Shown: piece after piece, positions 53,188-62,649 of the stretch
Position numbering within the stretch: the first letter of the stretch is position 1
Layout of the letters: every line of letters begins with the position of its first letter
Source of the DNA: Nitrospira sp. KM1
GTDB lineage: Bacteria; Nitrospirota; Nitrospiria; Nitrospirales; Nitrospiraceae
Assembly: GCF_011405515.1 (NCBI RefSeq)
Contig: NZ_AP022671.1
Span: forward strand, 2,294,001-2,358,000
Direction: 5' to 3'
Length of the DNA: 64,000 bases
The notes under the pieces: generated by a model
What the model saw: only the letters and a program-made list of their open reading frames with translations
What the model was told of the DNA's origin: nothing
The model's database searches: none
Position numbers and translations under genes: made by a program

Positions 53188-54780
53188 ATGGAAATCTTTC
53201 GAATTAAACATCTGTATAGGGGTCTGGCTCTGCGCCTTGCATTCTCGGTGTTGACGCTTGCGACAATCTTGTTTCCTACGCTCAATAGTCATGCGCAGTC
53301 CAACGGCAATAGCACTGGTCGCGTCAGTCTGGACTTTAATGAGGTTGAGCTTCCAGTCTTCGTTCGATTTATCAGCGAATTGACCGGGAAGAATTTCGTC
53401 CTTGATGACAACGTCAAGAAGGCGGGGGGAAAAATCTCCGTGTTCTCTCCCTCCAAGGTAACTCCTGAACAGGCCTACAGCCTATTTGTCTCGGCTCTGG
53501 AAGTCAGCCGGTTGGCAGTCATACCCAAAGGGCCTGTGTACCAGATTGTTCCCATGGGCGAACTCCCGCCCGAACGCGGGGTCTTCGTCTACAAACTGAA
53601 ACATGCCAATGCGACCGACCTTGCCGCAGTCCTGACGAATCTTGTGGCTCGTTCACAAACCGTGGCACAGACCGCTCCCGGTGTGCGTCCTCCGATGAGA
53701 CCGTTGACGGAATTCGAGGCTCCTGTTCAGGTTTTTGCCGATAAGGCCACCAACTCGGTTATCATCAGCTCCACAAAATTGGCCTACAGCAGGCTGCATT
53801 CCGTGATCCGTGACCTTGATAGCCGGAGAAAGCAAGTCTTCGTCGAAGCGGTGATCCTTGAGGTTCAAGTGGACAGGCTCCGACAGATCGGCAGTGATCC
53901 CTTGCAAGTCATCGGGGTCGGAAAAAGCGGTTCCGTTCAGGGGATCGCGGGATTCAACACAGCTCCCGAGAATCTTGCCACGGTCGCGCAGACGATCAGC
54001 GGCATCGCCGCCGGTTCTGCCACTGGGGGAGCCACCACCGTATTGAACACTGTGAATGTCCGTGCATTCTTGCAGTTGCTGCTAAGTCTGACTGACACGA
54101 ACGTCCTCTCAACACCTCAGGTACTTGCAGCAGACAATCAAAAGGCTAAGATCGTGGTCGGAGAGAATCGTCCGTTTCCGACCGGTCAAGCTCAGGGTAT
54201 TACGGGCGGTACCCTGGTGACCATTGAACGGAAAGACGTGGGAGTCACTCTGGAGTTGACCCCGCAGGTGTTGGAAGATGACCTGATCCGTCTGGAGATC
54301 AAACAGGAGATTACGGCCATTGCCGAAAATGTGGCACAGACGATTGGCACCGGTACGTCATCAGTTCCCGTAGGCCCCACAACCACCAAGCGTTCAATGG
54401 AAACGACGACCGTTGCGAAGGATCATCAAACGCTCGTCGTGGGGGGATTGGTCCGCGACAATGTCATCCTCAGCGAACGGAAGATTCCCCTGTTGGGTGA
54501 TATCCCCTGGCTTGGATGGCTCTTTAAATTTCAAAGCCGAGCCACAGAAAAGCTGAATCTGCTGGTATTCCTAACCCCGACGCTTGTGCGGGACGAGATC
54601 GATATGGTCGAACTCAATGCTCGCAAAGCAGCTGAACTGAGCACCTTGCAGAGACAGAACCGGATAGAGGAGCCAACCGGGGTCAAGCAGGAGGTTTTTG
54701 AAAAGCTCGAGCGCCCCAATTCCCAGCCGCGTCCGCTTCCCAATCAAACCGAGCCTCCCATGCCTCTGCCATCCAACTAA
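53188..54780 (+). CDS. gspD: Type II/IV-type secretin (GspD-like)
   Basis: A 530-residue outer-membrane secretin. A signal peptide (LALRLAFSVLTLATILFPTL, cut near SHA) is followed by an N0 domain (VSLDFNEVELPVFVRFISEL) and one N1-like domain (GVFVYKLKHANATDLAAVL). The conserved secretin core reads VLSTPQVLAADNQKAKIVVG, VGVTLELTPQVL, LVVGGLVRDN and IPLLGDIPWLGWLF. It is shorter than E. coli GspD (~650), apparently with fewer N-domains. A Pro/Gln-rich tail ends the protein. No other gsp or pil genes are in this window. The ATG at 53188 gives a proper signal peptide; a GTG at 53140 is also in frame. Confidence 0.85.
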   Translation: MEIFRIKHLYRGLALRLAFSVLTLATILFPTLNSHAQSNGNSTGRVSLDFNEVELPVFVRFISELTGKNFVLDDNVKKAGGKISVFSPSKVTPEQAYSLFVSALEVSRLAVIPKGPVYQIVPMGELPPERGVFVYKLKHANATDLAAVLTNLVARSQTVAQTAPGVRPPMRPLTEFEAPVQVFADKATNSVIISSTKLAYSRLHSVIRDLDSRRKQVFVEAVILEVQVDRLRQIGSDPLQVIGVGKSGSVQGIAGFNTAPENLATVAQTISGIAAGSATGGATTVLNTVNVRAFLQLLLSLTDTNVLSTPQVLAADNQKAKIVVGENRPFPTGQAQGITGGTLVTIERKDVGVTLELTPQVLEDDLIRLEIKQEITAIAENVAQTIGTGTSSVPVGPTTTKRSMETTTVAKDHQTLVVGGLVRDNVILSERKIPLLGDIPWLGWLFKFQSRATEKLNLLVFLTPTLVRDEIDMVELNARKAAELSTLQRQNRIEEPTGVKQEVFEKLERPNSQPRPLPNQTEPPMPLPSN

Positions 54781-54897
54781 CTGCAGTAATCAGCTTTCAC
54801 CTGTTTCAATCTGTACCGAGAATTGGGTGCCTACGTTTCGATCCAAAGGGGAAAGTCGATCCCTTAGACCGATGGTCGTAATCGCTAACCTGCCCTA

Positions 54898-55425
54898 ATG
54901 TCGGGCATTCTCGCTCTTGCCCTTGATTCCACAGACGTAGGGGTAGGCGGCTGGCGAGATTGGGCATATGCTGTATCCAAAACGATCATGACCGATCCCG
55001 CTACATACGGCATCGCACTTGCGGTCATCTCATTTGCCGGGCTGTTTTACCGATTTTATCAACTGGCAAGTGGGTCATTGTACACAAGGCTCAAATCGAG
55101 CTATGGGTTCAGGCAAACGTCCGGAACGTTTGGTTTGGTCGCCGTAATAATAAACCTTCCTATTCTCTTTTTCGCATTGTACGTCCTACTTTGCGCGGTC
55201 ACTATTGACTCAACGGTCGATCGGGAGCTGGTCAGTTTCATTATGACGCTATGGGGGATCGGATATATCGCAATGGAATTTCTCTTGCTTCCATTTACGG
55301 TATGCCACAGGAAGCAGGTCACGCTGAAACCGCTCCGTCGATCCGGGGAAGGGCGGAAAGTCCCTGGCCGGAAACATCGCTGGACGACCAACCCCACCAA
55401 TTTCCCTTTGCGGAAGTCAGCCTGA
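54898..55425 (+). CDS. Small membrane protein of unknown function
   Basis: 175 residues with three hydrophobic helices: YGIALAVISFAGLFYRFYQL, LVAVIINLPILFFALYVLLC and VSFIMTLWGIGYIAMEFLLL. The C-terminal ~40 residues are basic. The family is not recognised and the ribosome-binding site is poor. It follows the secretin by 117 bp on the same strand, so it could be part of that unit. Coding status is supported mainly by the helix pattern. Confidence 0.5.
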   Translation: MSGILALALDSTDVGVGGWRDWAYAVSKTIMTDPATYGIALAVISFAGLFYRFYQLASGSLYTRLKSSYGFRQTSGTFGLVAVIINLPILFFALYVLLCAVTIDSTVDRELVSFIMTLWGIGYIAMEFLLLPFTVCHRKQVTLKPLRRSGEGRKVPGRKHRWTTNPTNFPLRKSA

Positions 55426-55586
55426 GAATTCTCCAATCCCTACCGCAAGCCACTTCATTCCATTCAAAGGCCACCGATAATTTACGATTATCGCGATTCT
55501 ACGGTGAGGAGATTACGCCATAGTGCGTAAGAGTGAGATTGCGGGGCTTGCTGGGGCTATCGACGAGAGAACGAAAGCACCTGTCC

Positions 55587-56375
55587 TTACGTCACTGAGG
55601 GATGCGGGACGGTCGGAATAGGCATATCTGGGATCGGTTCGACTCTGACTGAGATTGGGTTGAGAGTTTGAAGAGCCTCGACAACCGCTCGCGCCACATC
55701 AGCAGCACTGGCGGGGTTTTGACCTGTAATCAGGCGACCACTGACGACGACATGGGGAGTGAAGGGCATCCAGGCCTTGCTGAATTGTGCTCCGCGCCTT
55801 TGCAATTCCTCCTCGAGATTGAAGGGAACCGCATGGTCGCGTCTGGCCAATTGCTCCTCTTTCCAGGAAAATCCTGTCACCTCCCTATTCGCTATCAAGT
55901 AACCTCCCTTTTTGAGTCTGACCTCGAGCAGGCCCGCCGGTCCATGGCATACAGCCGATACAATCTTGTTGGCATCGTAAAACAATCCCGTCAATTCTGC
56001 GAGCGACACGCTTGTAGGATAATCAAACATGACGCCATGACCACCAGTCAGATACATGGCGTCATAGTCGCGGACGTTCGCGTCGGAAACGTTTCTGGTT
56101 CTATCGAGAAGGTCCATGAACTCACGATCTTCGTATCGCTTAGAGACATCGCTGCCAATACCAACTGTGTTGGCAACTTCGGAGACAATCAAGCTTTCAG
56201 GGTCGATGGGTACCTTGCCTCCCTCTGGGCTGACAATGTCCATTTGATATCCTGCCTTTTCCGCAATATCCCAGAAATGAACCAACTCGCCGAGCCACAG
56301 ACCGGTCCGTAATCCTACTTTTTTGTATTGATCGGTATTGGTGACAATGATGAGAATTTTCCCAGTCGCGGCCAA
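55587..56375 (-). CDS. DJ-1/PfpI-family (Hsp31-like) protein
   Basis: A 262-residue type-1 glutamine-amidotransferase-like protein. The nucleophile elbow VSAVCHGPAGLL carries Cys-His, the N-terminal strand is KILIIVTNTDQ, and MYLTGGHGVMFDYPT is the Gly-rich turn preceding the active site. Hsp31/HchA-type members act as chaperones or glyoxalase III-like enzymes that deal with methylglyoxal. Which of these applies is unknown. It is a single gene with no obvious operon partner. Confidence 0.88.
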   Translation of the reverse strand: MAATGKILIIVTNTDQYKKVGLRTGLWLGELVHFWDIAEKAGYQMDIVSPEGGKVPIDPESLIVSEVANTVGIGSDVSKRYEDREFMDLLDRTRNVSDANVRDYDAMYLTGGHGVMFDYPTSVSLAELTGLFYDANKIVSAVCHGPAGLLEVRLKKGGYLIANREVTGFSWKEEQLARRDHAVPFNLEEELQRRGAQFSKAWMPFTPHVVVSGRLITGQNPASAADVARAVVEALQTLNPISVRVEPIPDMPIPTVPHPSVT

Positions 56376-56634
56376 GTCAACCTCCGTTTCAATATAGATC
56401 CTGTCCTGATTCGGTATAGGTTTAGTGGAGGTTGCAGGCCCTCGTACCCCTCCACTCAGGCAAGCAGATCAATGCAAAGTAAGTACCATCATGTCCGAAT
56501 CGAACCGGTGGAATTTTTTGAATTGCCTGATCAGATCCCTGGACAGACTGTCGGACACGGACGATTTGTCTATGCGAACGATGGGGGAGGGGTACGAATA
56601 AACCCAGCCCTTGGATGCTACCGACAAATCCGCT

Positions 56635-57810
56635 TTACCGGTTTCGCAAGAGCCAGTTGAATTGGGTGATCCGCTTCCAGCGCTCTTTAACCTCGGCTTT
56701 GGACAGATCCGATTGATCACTGATCACAAAACAATTTTTACCTCGAGCTTTGGCACGATACATGGCCGCGTCGGCGTCTCGGATGAGATCCTCGGCACAC
56801 TCATGAAGGTTGGTGCTCAATGCAATACCGATACTGGCGCCGACTCTTACAGTCTCGCCGACGGCAATGGGAGTTTGAATTCTAGAGAGCAGAATCTCGG
56901 CGATTCGCACAGTGTCGGATGACTCTTTGATGTTGTTCAACAGTATGGTAAATTCATCTCCCCCGTAGCGCCCAACGAGATCGCCTTTTCGCACACATCC
57001 TTGCAGAACTTTTGCGATCTGTCGCAACACGATGTCACCCGCTTTGTGACCGAATGTGTCATTGATCGGCTTGAAGCCGTCGAGATCGATGAACAAGATT
57101 GCGAAGTGGAAATTCTTGTTGACGTAGCGATACTGAATGATCCGCTCGACCTGCTCGAGGAACTGTGCGCGATTTGGAAGACCTGTCAGCGAGTCATGTG
57201 CGGCCTCCGAACGGGATGAGGGACGGACCGGGTGTTCGGTTTGTTCGTGGAATCGTCCCGTTCTGTTGAGAAGTACCAATGTCATGCACAGCAGGGCCGG
57301 CACAAGCAAGATAGCCTCCGGATGCATGCGATCTATGAGAAGAACGCTATAGCTCACCAGAAGAATTCCACCGACAGCCACAAAATGGACGGTCGACCTG
57401 GCATATGAAATCATCGAAAGCAACAGCATCGTGCCACAGACCATCCCGGGATCCGTCCAGCGATCCCGCGGAATGGAACTCATGAGTACTCCAGCATTGA
57501 GCAGTGTCAGAGCACTGATGAACTGTGGCGTACTGAGCATGACCGAGGGTGCTGTCAGGACGGTGAGAAGCGCGGCACTCATAATCATTGATTTGACGAT
57601 GACTCCTGGATCTGCCGGACCGTAGGAGAATTCCGCGAGATAGAAGGCATACACCATGACCAACACCAGTTGTAGGAGCATCAAATAGACGCGCGGACTT
57701 CCTGGCCTTTTGACCAGGAAATTTAAAAGCTCCTCCCACGTGTCCGTCTTATGATCTATTTGAACCTTCACGAATGAGATCCGCTCGTTTGGGTGTGTTC
57801 GTCTCTGCAC
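56635..57810 (-). CDS. Diguanylate cyclase, membrane-bound
   Basis: A 391-residue protein with about five N-terminal transmembrane helices (residues ~35-185) and a C-terminal GGDEF domain (DSLTGLPNRAQFLEQVERII, then GRYGGDEFTILL). The canonical GGDEF and the inhibitory I-site RKGD five residues upstream are intact, so it should make c-di-GMP and be product-inhibited. The membrane sensor has no recognised family. Its start may be at MQRRTHPNER or the internal M in the next 40 residues. Confidence 0.92.
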   Translation of the reverse strand: MQRRTHPNERISFVKVQIDHKTDTWEELLNFLVKRPGSPRVYLMLLQLVLVMVYAFYLAEFSYGPADPGVIVKSMIMSAALLTVLTAPSVMLSTPQFISALTLLNAGVLMSSIPRDRWTDPGMVCGTMLLLSMISYARSTVHFVAVGGILLVSYSVLLIDRMHPEAILLVPALLCMTLVLLNRTGRFHEQTEHPVRPSSRSEAAHDSLTGLPNRAQFLEQVERIIQYRYVNKNFHFAILFIDLDGFKPINDTFGHKAGDIVLRQIAKVLQGCVRKGDLVGRYGGDEFTILLNNIKESSDTVRIAEILLSRIQTPIAVGETVRVGASIGIALSTNLHECAEDLIRDADAAMYRAKARGKNCFVISDQSDLSKAEVKERWKRITQFNWLLRNR

Positions 57811-58008
57811 GGCGGGACCGCTGCAACCCCAGTACGACGGAGCCCTCCAAGCATTGGTGCGGTGCTAGCGAACGATCATAACATTAGGACTCGCATGGTG
57901 AATTAAATACGTGCTATTTGCACTACTAAGAGGTAATACCTCCGATGCAACCGAGCGCCTTTCTAGGGAGGTTTCTCGCCTCGGCCTCATACTGTGGATT
58001 GGAATGGC

Positions 58009-59724
58009 TCACCATTGACGGTTGGAACTGAGAATGGTCTGAGCGTCCTCTGGAGAAAGCGGCTTTGCAAACCAATATCCCTGACCGAATTCGCATCCCA
58101 GAGAACGCAAGGTCGTCAATTGCCTCTCAGTCTCGATCCCTTCCGCAATGACCTGGCGTCCCAACTGATGGGCCAGAACCACTATAGCCTTGACGATTGC
58201 AAGGGCATCGTCATCCGATCCCAGTCGGCGCACAAACGACTGATCGATCTTGAGAAATTGAATGGGCAATTGCTGAAGATGGCTCAATGATGAATATCCG
58301 GTACCGAAATCATCGAGACAAGACTCGATGTTCCTACTTTCCATTTGTTTCAGGGTCTCAGCAACCAGCTGGGAATTCTGCATCATGTCTGATTCAGTGA
58401 TCTCGATCTTCAGACTGGAAACCTCGATCTGTGAATGACTGAGCACTTCATGAAGCAGCGGAAGAAAATCCGGCTGGGAAAATTGCTGGGCCGTCACATT
58501 GACACTGATGGTCAGCGGACGAAGGTCGGGGAAGGTTCTCTGCCAGACGGCGAGTTGGCGCGCCGCCTCTCGAATCCCCCATGAACCAAGCTGGGTCACC
58601 AAACCCAGCTCTGCCGCCATGTCCAGAAACCGATCGGGTGCCCACAACCCGTGCACCGGGTGCTGCCAGCGAATCAGCGACTCAAAGCCGGTGATGACAC
58701 CGGAACGGAGCGAGACGATCGGTTGGTAGTGCAATCGGAATTCTTCTCGGACAATCGCCTGGCGAAGATCGGCCTCGAGGCGTAAGCGCTCCATCGCCTG
58801 TTCATGCATGACCTTATCGAAAATCACGAACTTTTCCGACCCGCACGCTTTCGCCCGATGCATGGCCGTGGCGGCGTCACGCAGGACCTGTTCACCACTG
58901 GCATAGCCCTCTTGAAACAGGGCTATCCCGATATGGCCTGTCAGGAAGATGTCCTTGTCGAGAACGCGCATCGGCGTTTGCAATGATTGGTGAAGCCGCT
59001 CCGCTACTCGTGTCGCATTGTTTCCAACCTTGAGATTGTCCAGGAGAAACGCAAAATCACTGCCCTCGATTCGGGCGACGGTATCGGCTGTCCTGACTCG
59101 TCGAAGCAGCCGCTGGCTCACTTCGATAAGGAGTTGATCGGCCACAGACGGCCCAAGGCTGTCCTGAACGACCCGGATACCATCCAGACCGAGATACAAG
59201 ACAGCGAACGGATGCACAAGATGGCGCTGAGTCTGGCGAAACACCCGATCCAGACGATCGAGAAAGAGCGAACGATTCGGAAGTCCCGTCAGGGAATCGT
59301 TGAATGTCTCGAGGAACAGCCGTTGTTCAGTCTGTCGTTTCTCTTCAGCAAGACGCCTCCGCTCCAGCGCTTGAGACACCGAATAGCCCAACCGTCCCAG
59401 CCGGTCTTTGAGAAGATAATCCGTGGCCCCCAACTTCATGCATTCGACGGCCATTTCTTCACCGATACACCCGGAGACGATAATAAACGGGATGTCCAAT
59501 CCCTGCTCCTGCAGCACTTGCAATGCTTCCCGGCCGCTGAACTGCGGCATGGAAAAATCCGAGAGGATAATCTCAGGAGCCCGTGCCAGTTCACGCACAT
59601 ACTCCGCCCTGGTATCAACACGGCGGCAACAAGGATCGAACCCGGCTTCGCGGAGCGCTTCCAGCATCAGCTCAGCATCGGCAGCTGAATCTTCCAGAAG
59701 GATGATGTTGAGTCGCTTGGACAT
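58009..59724 (-). CDS. Response regulator with degenerate GGDEF and EAL domains
   Basis: 571 residues: receiver domain (IILLEDSAADAELMLEAL; phosphoacceptor Asp in LSDFSMPQ), GGDEF domain and EAL domain. The cyclase motif is altered to EGSDF (ARIEGSDFAFLL), so it is unlikely to synthesise c-di-GMP. The EAL domain keeps the key features ESLIRWQHP, IEITESDMM, DDFGTGYSSL, LKIDQSFVRRL and VIAEGIETE and is probably an active phosphodiesterase. The start at 59724 is the first ATG with a proper receiver N-terminus. A partner histidine kinase is not in the window. Confidence 0.9.
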   Translation of the reverse strand: MSKRLNIILLEDSAADAELMLEALREAGFDPCCRRVDTRAEYVRELARAPEIILSDFSMPQFSGREALQVLQEQGLDIPFIIVSGCIGEEMAVECMKLGATDYLLKDRLGRLGYSVSQALERRRLAEEKRQTEQRLFLETFNDSLTGLPNRSLFLDRLDRVFRQTQRHLVHPFAVLYLGLDGIRVVQDSLGPSVADQLLIEVSQRLLRRVRTADTVARIEGSDFAFLLDNLKVGNNATRVAERLHQSLQTPMRVLDKDIFLTGHIGIALFQEGYASGEQVLRDAATAMHRAKACGSEKFVIFDKVMHEQAMERLRLEADLRQAIVREEFRLHYQPIVSLRSGVITGFESLIRWQHPVHGLWAPDRFLDMAAELGLVTQLGSWGIREAARQLAVWQRTFPDLRPLTISVNVTAQQFSQPDFLPLLHEVLSHSQIEVSSLKIEITESDMMQNSQLVAETLKQMESRNIESCLDDFGTGYSSLSHLQQLPIQFLKIDQSFVRRLGSDDDALAIVKAIVVLAHQLGRQVIAEGIETERQLTTLRSLGCEFGQGYWFAKPLSPEDAQTILSSNRQW

Positions 59725-59935
59725 ATCGGCAGTTGAAGCACTGTCGCACAGGTCATGTCTTACGCAAAGTATTTCTGCATGATTTGCGCGTGGATGGAAT
59801 GGAAAGACGACGCGTGATCGGCTAGGTATACAAATCATTGAAGAAGGGTCACGGAAGCTCTTCGCTTTCGTGCGCGGGGATTGTTTCAAGACCGACGCGC
59901 TAGCAGGAGAAATGGTGGGGGACGAAGTGCGGTGT

Positions 59936-60046
59936 CTAGCTCTGTTCTCGATCAATTCTTACTTGCTTCGTGATTTGTGTCGGGCGGGCGAGATGCCCGA
60001 CAAACACGAAGAACGTGATCAAGGCAATTGCAATGTAGAGTTCCAT
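59936..60046 (-). CDS. Small single-helix membrane protein
   Basis: A 36-residue frame, MELYIAIALITFFVFVGHLA followed by a charged tail (TKQVRIDREQS). One transmembrane helix starts at the N-terminus. A strong ribosome-binding site (GGAGGG) lies 6 bp before the ATG. Small membrane peptides like this accompany transporters, oxidases or sensor kinases. Its length makes the call uncertain; no neighbour suggests a partner. Confidence 0.45.
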   Translation of the reverse strand: MELYIAIALITFFVFVGHLARPTQITKQVRIDREQS

Positions 60047-60396
60047 TGGAGTCCCTCCATTTCGCCGGGAGTCGACGGGTCCCTGAATCCGCTCATGGTT
60101 ACCGACAATCCCGTCCGAGTCCAGCAATTCGATAAATTTGAAATGGAGAGCCGCTGAACCAAGTTGCCTAGAGCCCTCAACAAGTTGTGAAACCACGGCA
60201 AAGTCACGTCGGAGCGACCCAAGGCAGACAGGATGCATCGACTCAGATATGAGTTTTCCACCATTCCGCGTTGATTAGGCACTGCAGGTTGAACTCAGGG
60301 ATACTGCGGGGATGTCTTGGCGTGAGTTTCGCGGGTGAAATCTCGGTGAGATGGAAAGCCCCGTCTTGAAGCCTCCTCTCTAGGTTGTCAGTGTGG

Positions 60397-60948
60397 CTAA
60401 GGCATAACCTCGACGGGCGCGGAATCCATTTCAATCCATTCCGGTGCTTGGCCTCTCCGATTCCTCCTGAAGTCCCATGGTGGGATCGGTGCAGCATCTG
60501 CCCATAGACCCATCTTTGCATTTTTCGCCTCTCGCTCCAGCGTTTCGAGTATCGAATCGTGAGGCGCGTATTTTCTGTACCACCAGCACCAACCATCTTT
60601 GACAAGTTGCCGACTCACATTTGTGCCTTCTGGGAGAATCACATCGGCAATGGTTCGTCCATACTTATCGAGGCCGTGAATCTTGAGCGTGACCTTCTTG
60701 CCAAACACAAGGGCAATTACGGCCTGCTTCGCACCGGTGCCAAAAGGCTGTCCCTTTTCAGGACAGTCGATACCGTTCAGTCTAATGCGTTCTGCTTGTT
60801 GACGATGACGAACCTCTATCAAGTCTCCCTCCAGCACTCCAACGACTTCTCCGGAGAAATCAGCATGCACTGCGGCGGTTTGGAGCACACCAAGAACAAA
60901 TAGGACGTGCATCATAGGCTTCACGCATCGCCTTCTCATAGAATCCAC
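60397..60948 (-). CDS. Thermonuclease/SNase-family nuclease, exported
   Basis: A 183-residue staphylococcal-nuclease-fold protein. A hydrophobic N-terminal segment (MMHVLFVLGVLQTAAVHA) should export it. The active-site motifs RIRLNGIDCPE and DKYGRTIADV are intact. LEREAKNAKMGLWADAAPI is the normal C-terminal helix. Secreted nucleases hydrolyse DNA and RNA for nutrition or defence. The next nuclease-type gene (S1/P1) lies 1.7 kb away. Confidence 0.9.
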   Translation of the reverse strand: MDSMRRRCVKPMMHVLFVLGVLQTAAVHADFSGEVVGVLEGDLIEVRHRQQAERIRLNGIDCPEKGQPFGTGAKQAVIALVFGKKVTLKIHGLDKYGRTIADVILPEGTNVSRQLVKDGWCWWYRKYAPHDSILETLEREAKNAKMGLWADAAPIPPWDFRRNRRGQAPEWIEMDSAPVEVMP

Positions 60949-61660
60949 AACTCACCTGACCTTCTTACAATCTCATACCTGCTTCCCAATGCTACGGGTA
61001 CCCGACGACATAGTCCACCCTCACAATCTCGTGCCCCACAGTCTCATGGTCATCGGGATCATGGAACCGGGCTAAATTGTTGCAGTAGTACGATGACGGC
61101 GGCTCCTCCGCTATACTTGGCATCCCCATCAATGATGCGTGTCGCAAAGCTAATCCCGTGCACGTCGGATTCTGCTTCTGTCGGCCAGCTCCTGCAGTGC
61201 AACAAGAACTCTCTCACGTTGGGGATTTCTCCTTGCACGATCTGTCTTATCGAGATTCTTGGGATCCATTGCGAATTCCGGTGCCGTTGAGGCAATGAAA
61301 CAATTGTGACTGTTATACCTCCCCGTGGTGGGCATTGATTGAGTCACCTCACGCGAGTATTAGGAAATCAAGGAGACACACGTACGCTTCAAATCTTGAG
61401 ATGCACGCCTTTGCACATGGTGCCGATCGATGTGGGCTTGGATTGATTGGACCTGCGAGAATCGAACCGTCTTCACCAGTCTGACCTCGTGCGGGTTCAC
61501 TCACACAACTTTTATCAGTGCTGCTATCAAGAAACCGGTGAAGTGAATGACGGATTTCAAATTCTTCCGACCCGCCGGCAGACCAATGAGATCAAGAGGT
61601 TGACTCGGCAGACGAGGGGACAGCGCGCCATGCCAAATTGGCATTTCCTAAGATTGACAC
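60949..61660. other. Long region without a supported gene
   Basis: 712 bp between the SNase gene and a small hypothetical. Minus-strand fragments (for example HGISFATRIIDGDAKYSGG near 61.1 kb, and an Arg-rich frame at 61150-61347) look vaguely protein-like but share no start signal or continuous frame. I see no RNA gene or repeat; the stretch may be decayed coding DNA. Confidence 0.4.
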
Positions 61661-61873
61661 ATGTCATACACTCACAGGATGAGCGGTTCTGATGATCTCG
61701 ATCGTAAACGGCTCGTAGCCGATTTCATGAGGGCTTGTGCACCACTGGAGGCCTATATCCAGCAAGCTGGCTATCTCACCAAACTTGAGTTTGAATCCAT
61801 TCAAACCACCGTTGACACCTTCCAGCTCTTCCTCGATTCCTGGCAGCGCAAACGCCGAAACAAACAGGTTTGA
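61661..61873 (+). CDS. Small hypothetical protein
   Basis: 70 residues (or 64 from the ATG at 61679), mostly helical: KRLVADFMRACAPLEAYIQQ, LTKLEFESIQTTVDTFQLFL and a basic tail (RKRRNKQV). There is no signal or membrane segment. The amphipathic helices look genuine. The ribosome-binding site is weak and no family is recognised. It lies next to the decayed region. Confidence 0.45.
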   Translation: MSYTHRMSGSDDLDRKRLVADFMRACAPLEAYIQQAGYLTKLEFESIQTTVDTFQLFLDSWQRKRRNKQV

Positions 61874-62179
61874 CATCATCTTCCAGGGTGCAGGGAAATA
61901 GCCCTCATGCTTTCCCGCATGTGTGCCATTCGGGCTTTTTCAGCGTCCGTGTTTCGCTGTGATAGATGGCCTACCAACCTTCAGGGTGGCCCCCATCAAA
62001 AGCCTCTCCGATTTCGTGAAGAAGAACGGCAAGGCGCCCGACATCGGCACACGGCTCAATGCCCTTGCGAGCACACACCACGGCGTTGGTGCGTGTTGAT
62101 GTTGATATGGAGATGACGCAAAGAGGGCGAACGACTATGACTGCCTGGCTCTTCGCAACCTCGGGATGAAGATACTCGC

Positions 62180-62636
62180 CAATGTGCACGACCAGTGTAT
62201 GACCTTCCCGCTGCCCGTTCCTTTTACAGAAAGATGCTTGGGCTTGAGGAGGGTCGCTCAAGCGACACGTGGGTGGATTTCAATTTCTTTGGACATCAGC
62301 GGGTCATACATGAGCACCCTAAGACACCTCTCAGGAAAAGGCCCATACCACCTTGGAGATGGATACGAGGTGCCCATTCCGCATTTGGCTGCTTGTCTTC
62401 CATGGGACCAGTGGGAAACTTTCGCCCAACGCATAGAGCATCAGGAACATCATTCATTATCGAACCGTACATACGCTTCAACGCGACAAGTCGGCGAGCA
62501 AGCGACAATGTTTCTTCGAGATCCTTGTGGCAACGCGCTCGAATTTAAAGGCTTCAAAGACATCGAGCAGCTCTTCGCCAGATCGACAACGATTGAGGGC
62601 TGCCAGCGGTGCCACGATTCGATCGCATGGGGGTAG
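62180..62636 (+). pseudogene. Frameshifted VOC-family dioxygenase-like gene
   Basis: Two plus-strand frames must be joined to give a VOC protein. One frame has YDLPAARSFYRKMLGLEEG, SSDTWVDFNFFGHQRVIHEH and later GTSFIIEPYIRFNATS. The other gives YEVPIPHLAACLPWDQW, FAQRIEHQ and then GEQATMFLRDPCGNALEFKG. The frame therefore changes at about 62.33, 62.45 and 62.49 kb. Together the pieces give a whole glyoxalase/dioxygenase-type domain, so this is a decayed gene. A sequencing error at three places is less likely. The S1/P1 nuclease gene faces it from downstream. Confidence 0.8.
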
Positions 62637-62649
62637 CACCAGAGAACGT

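Noticed and set aside
61059-61347. Overlapping minus-strand frames of 78 and 65 codons
   Set aside because: Neither has a start signal or a family pattern, and they overlap in different frames; more likely decayed DNA.
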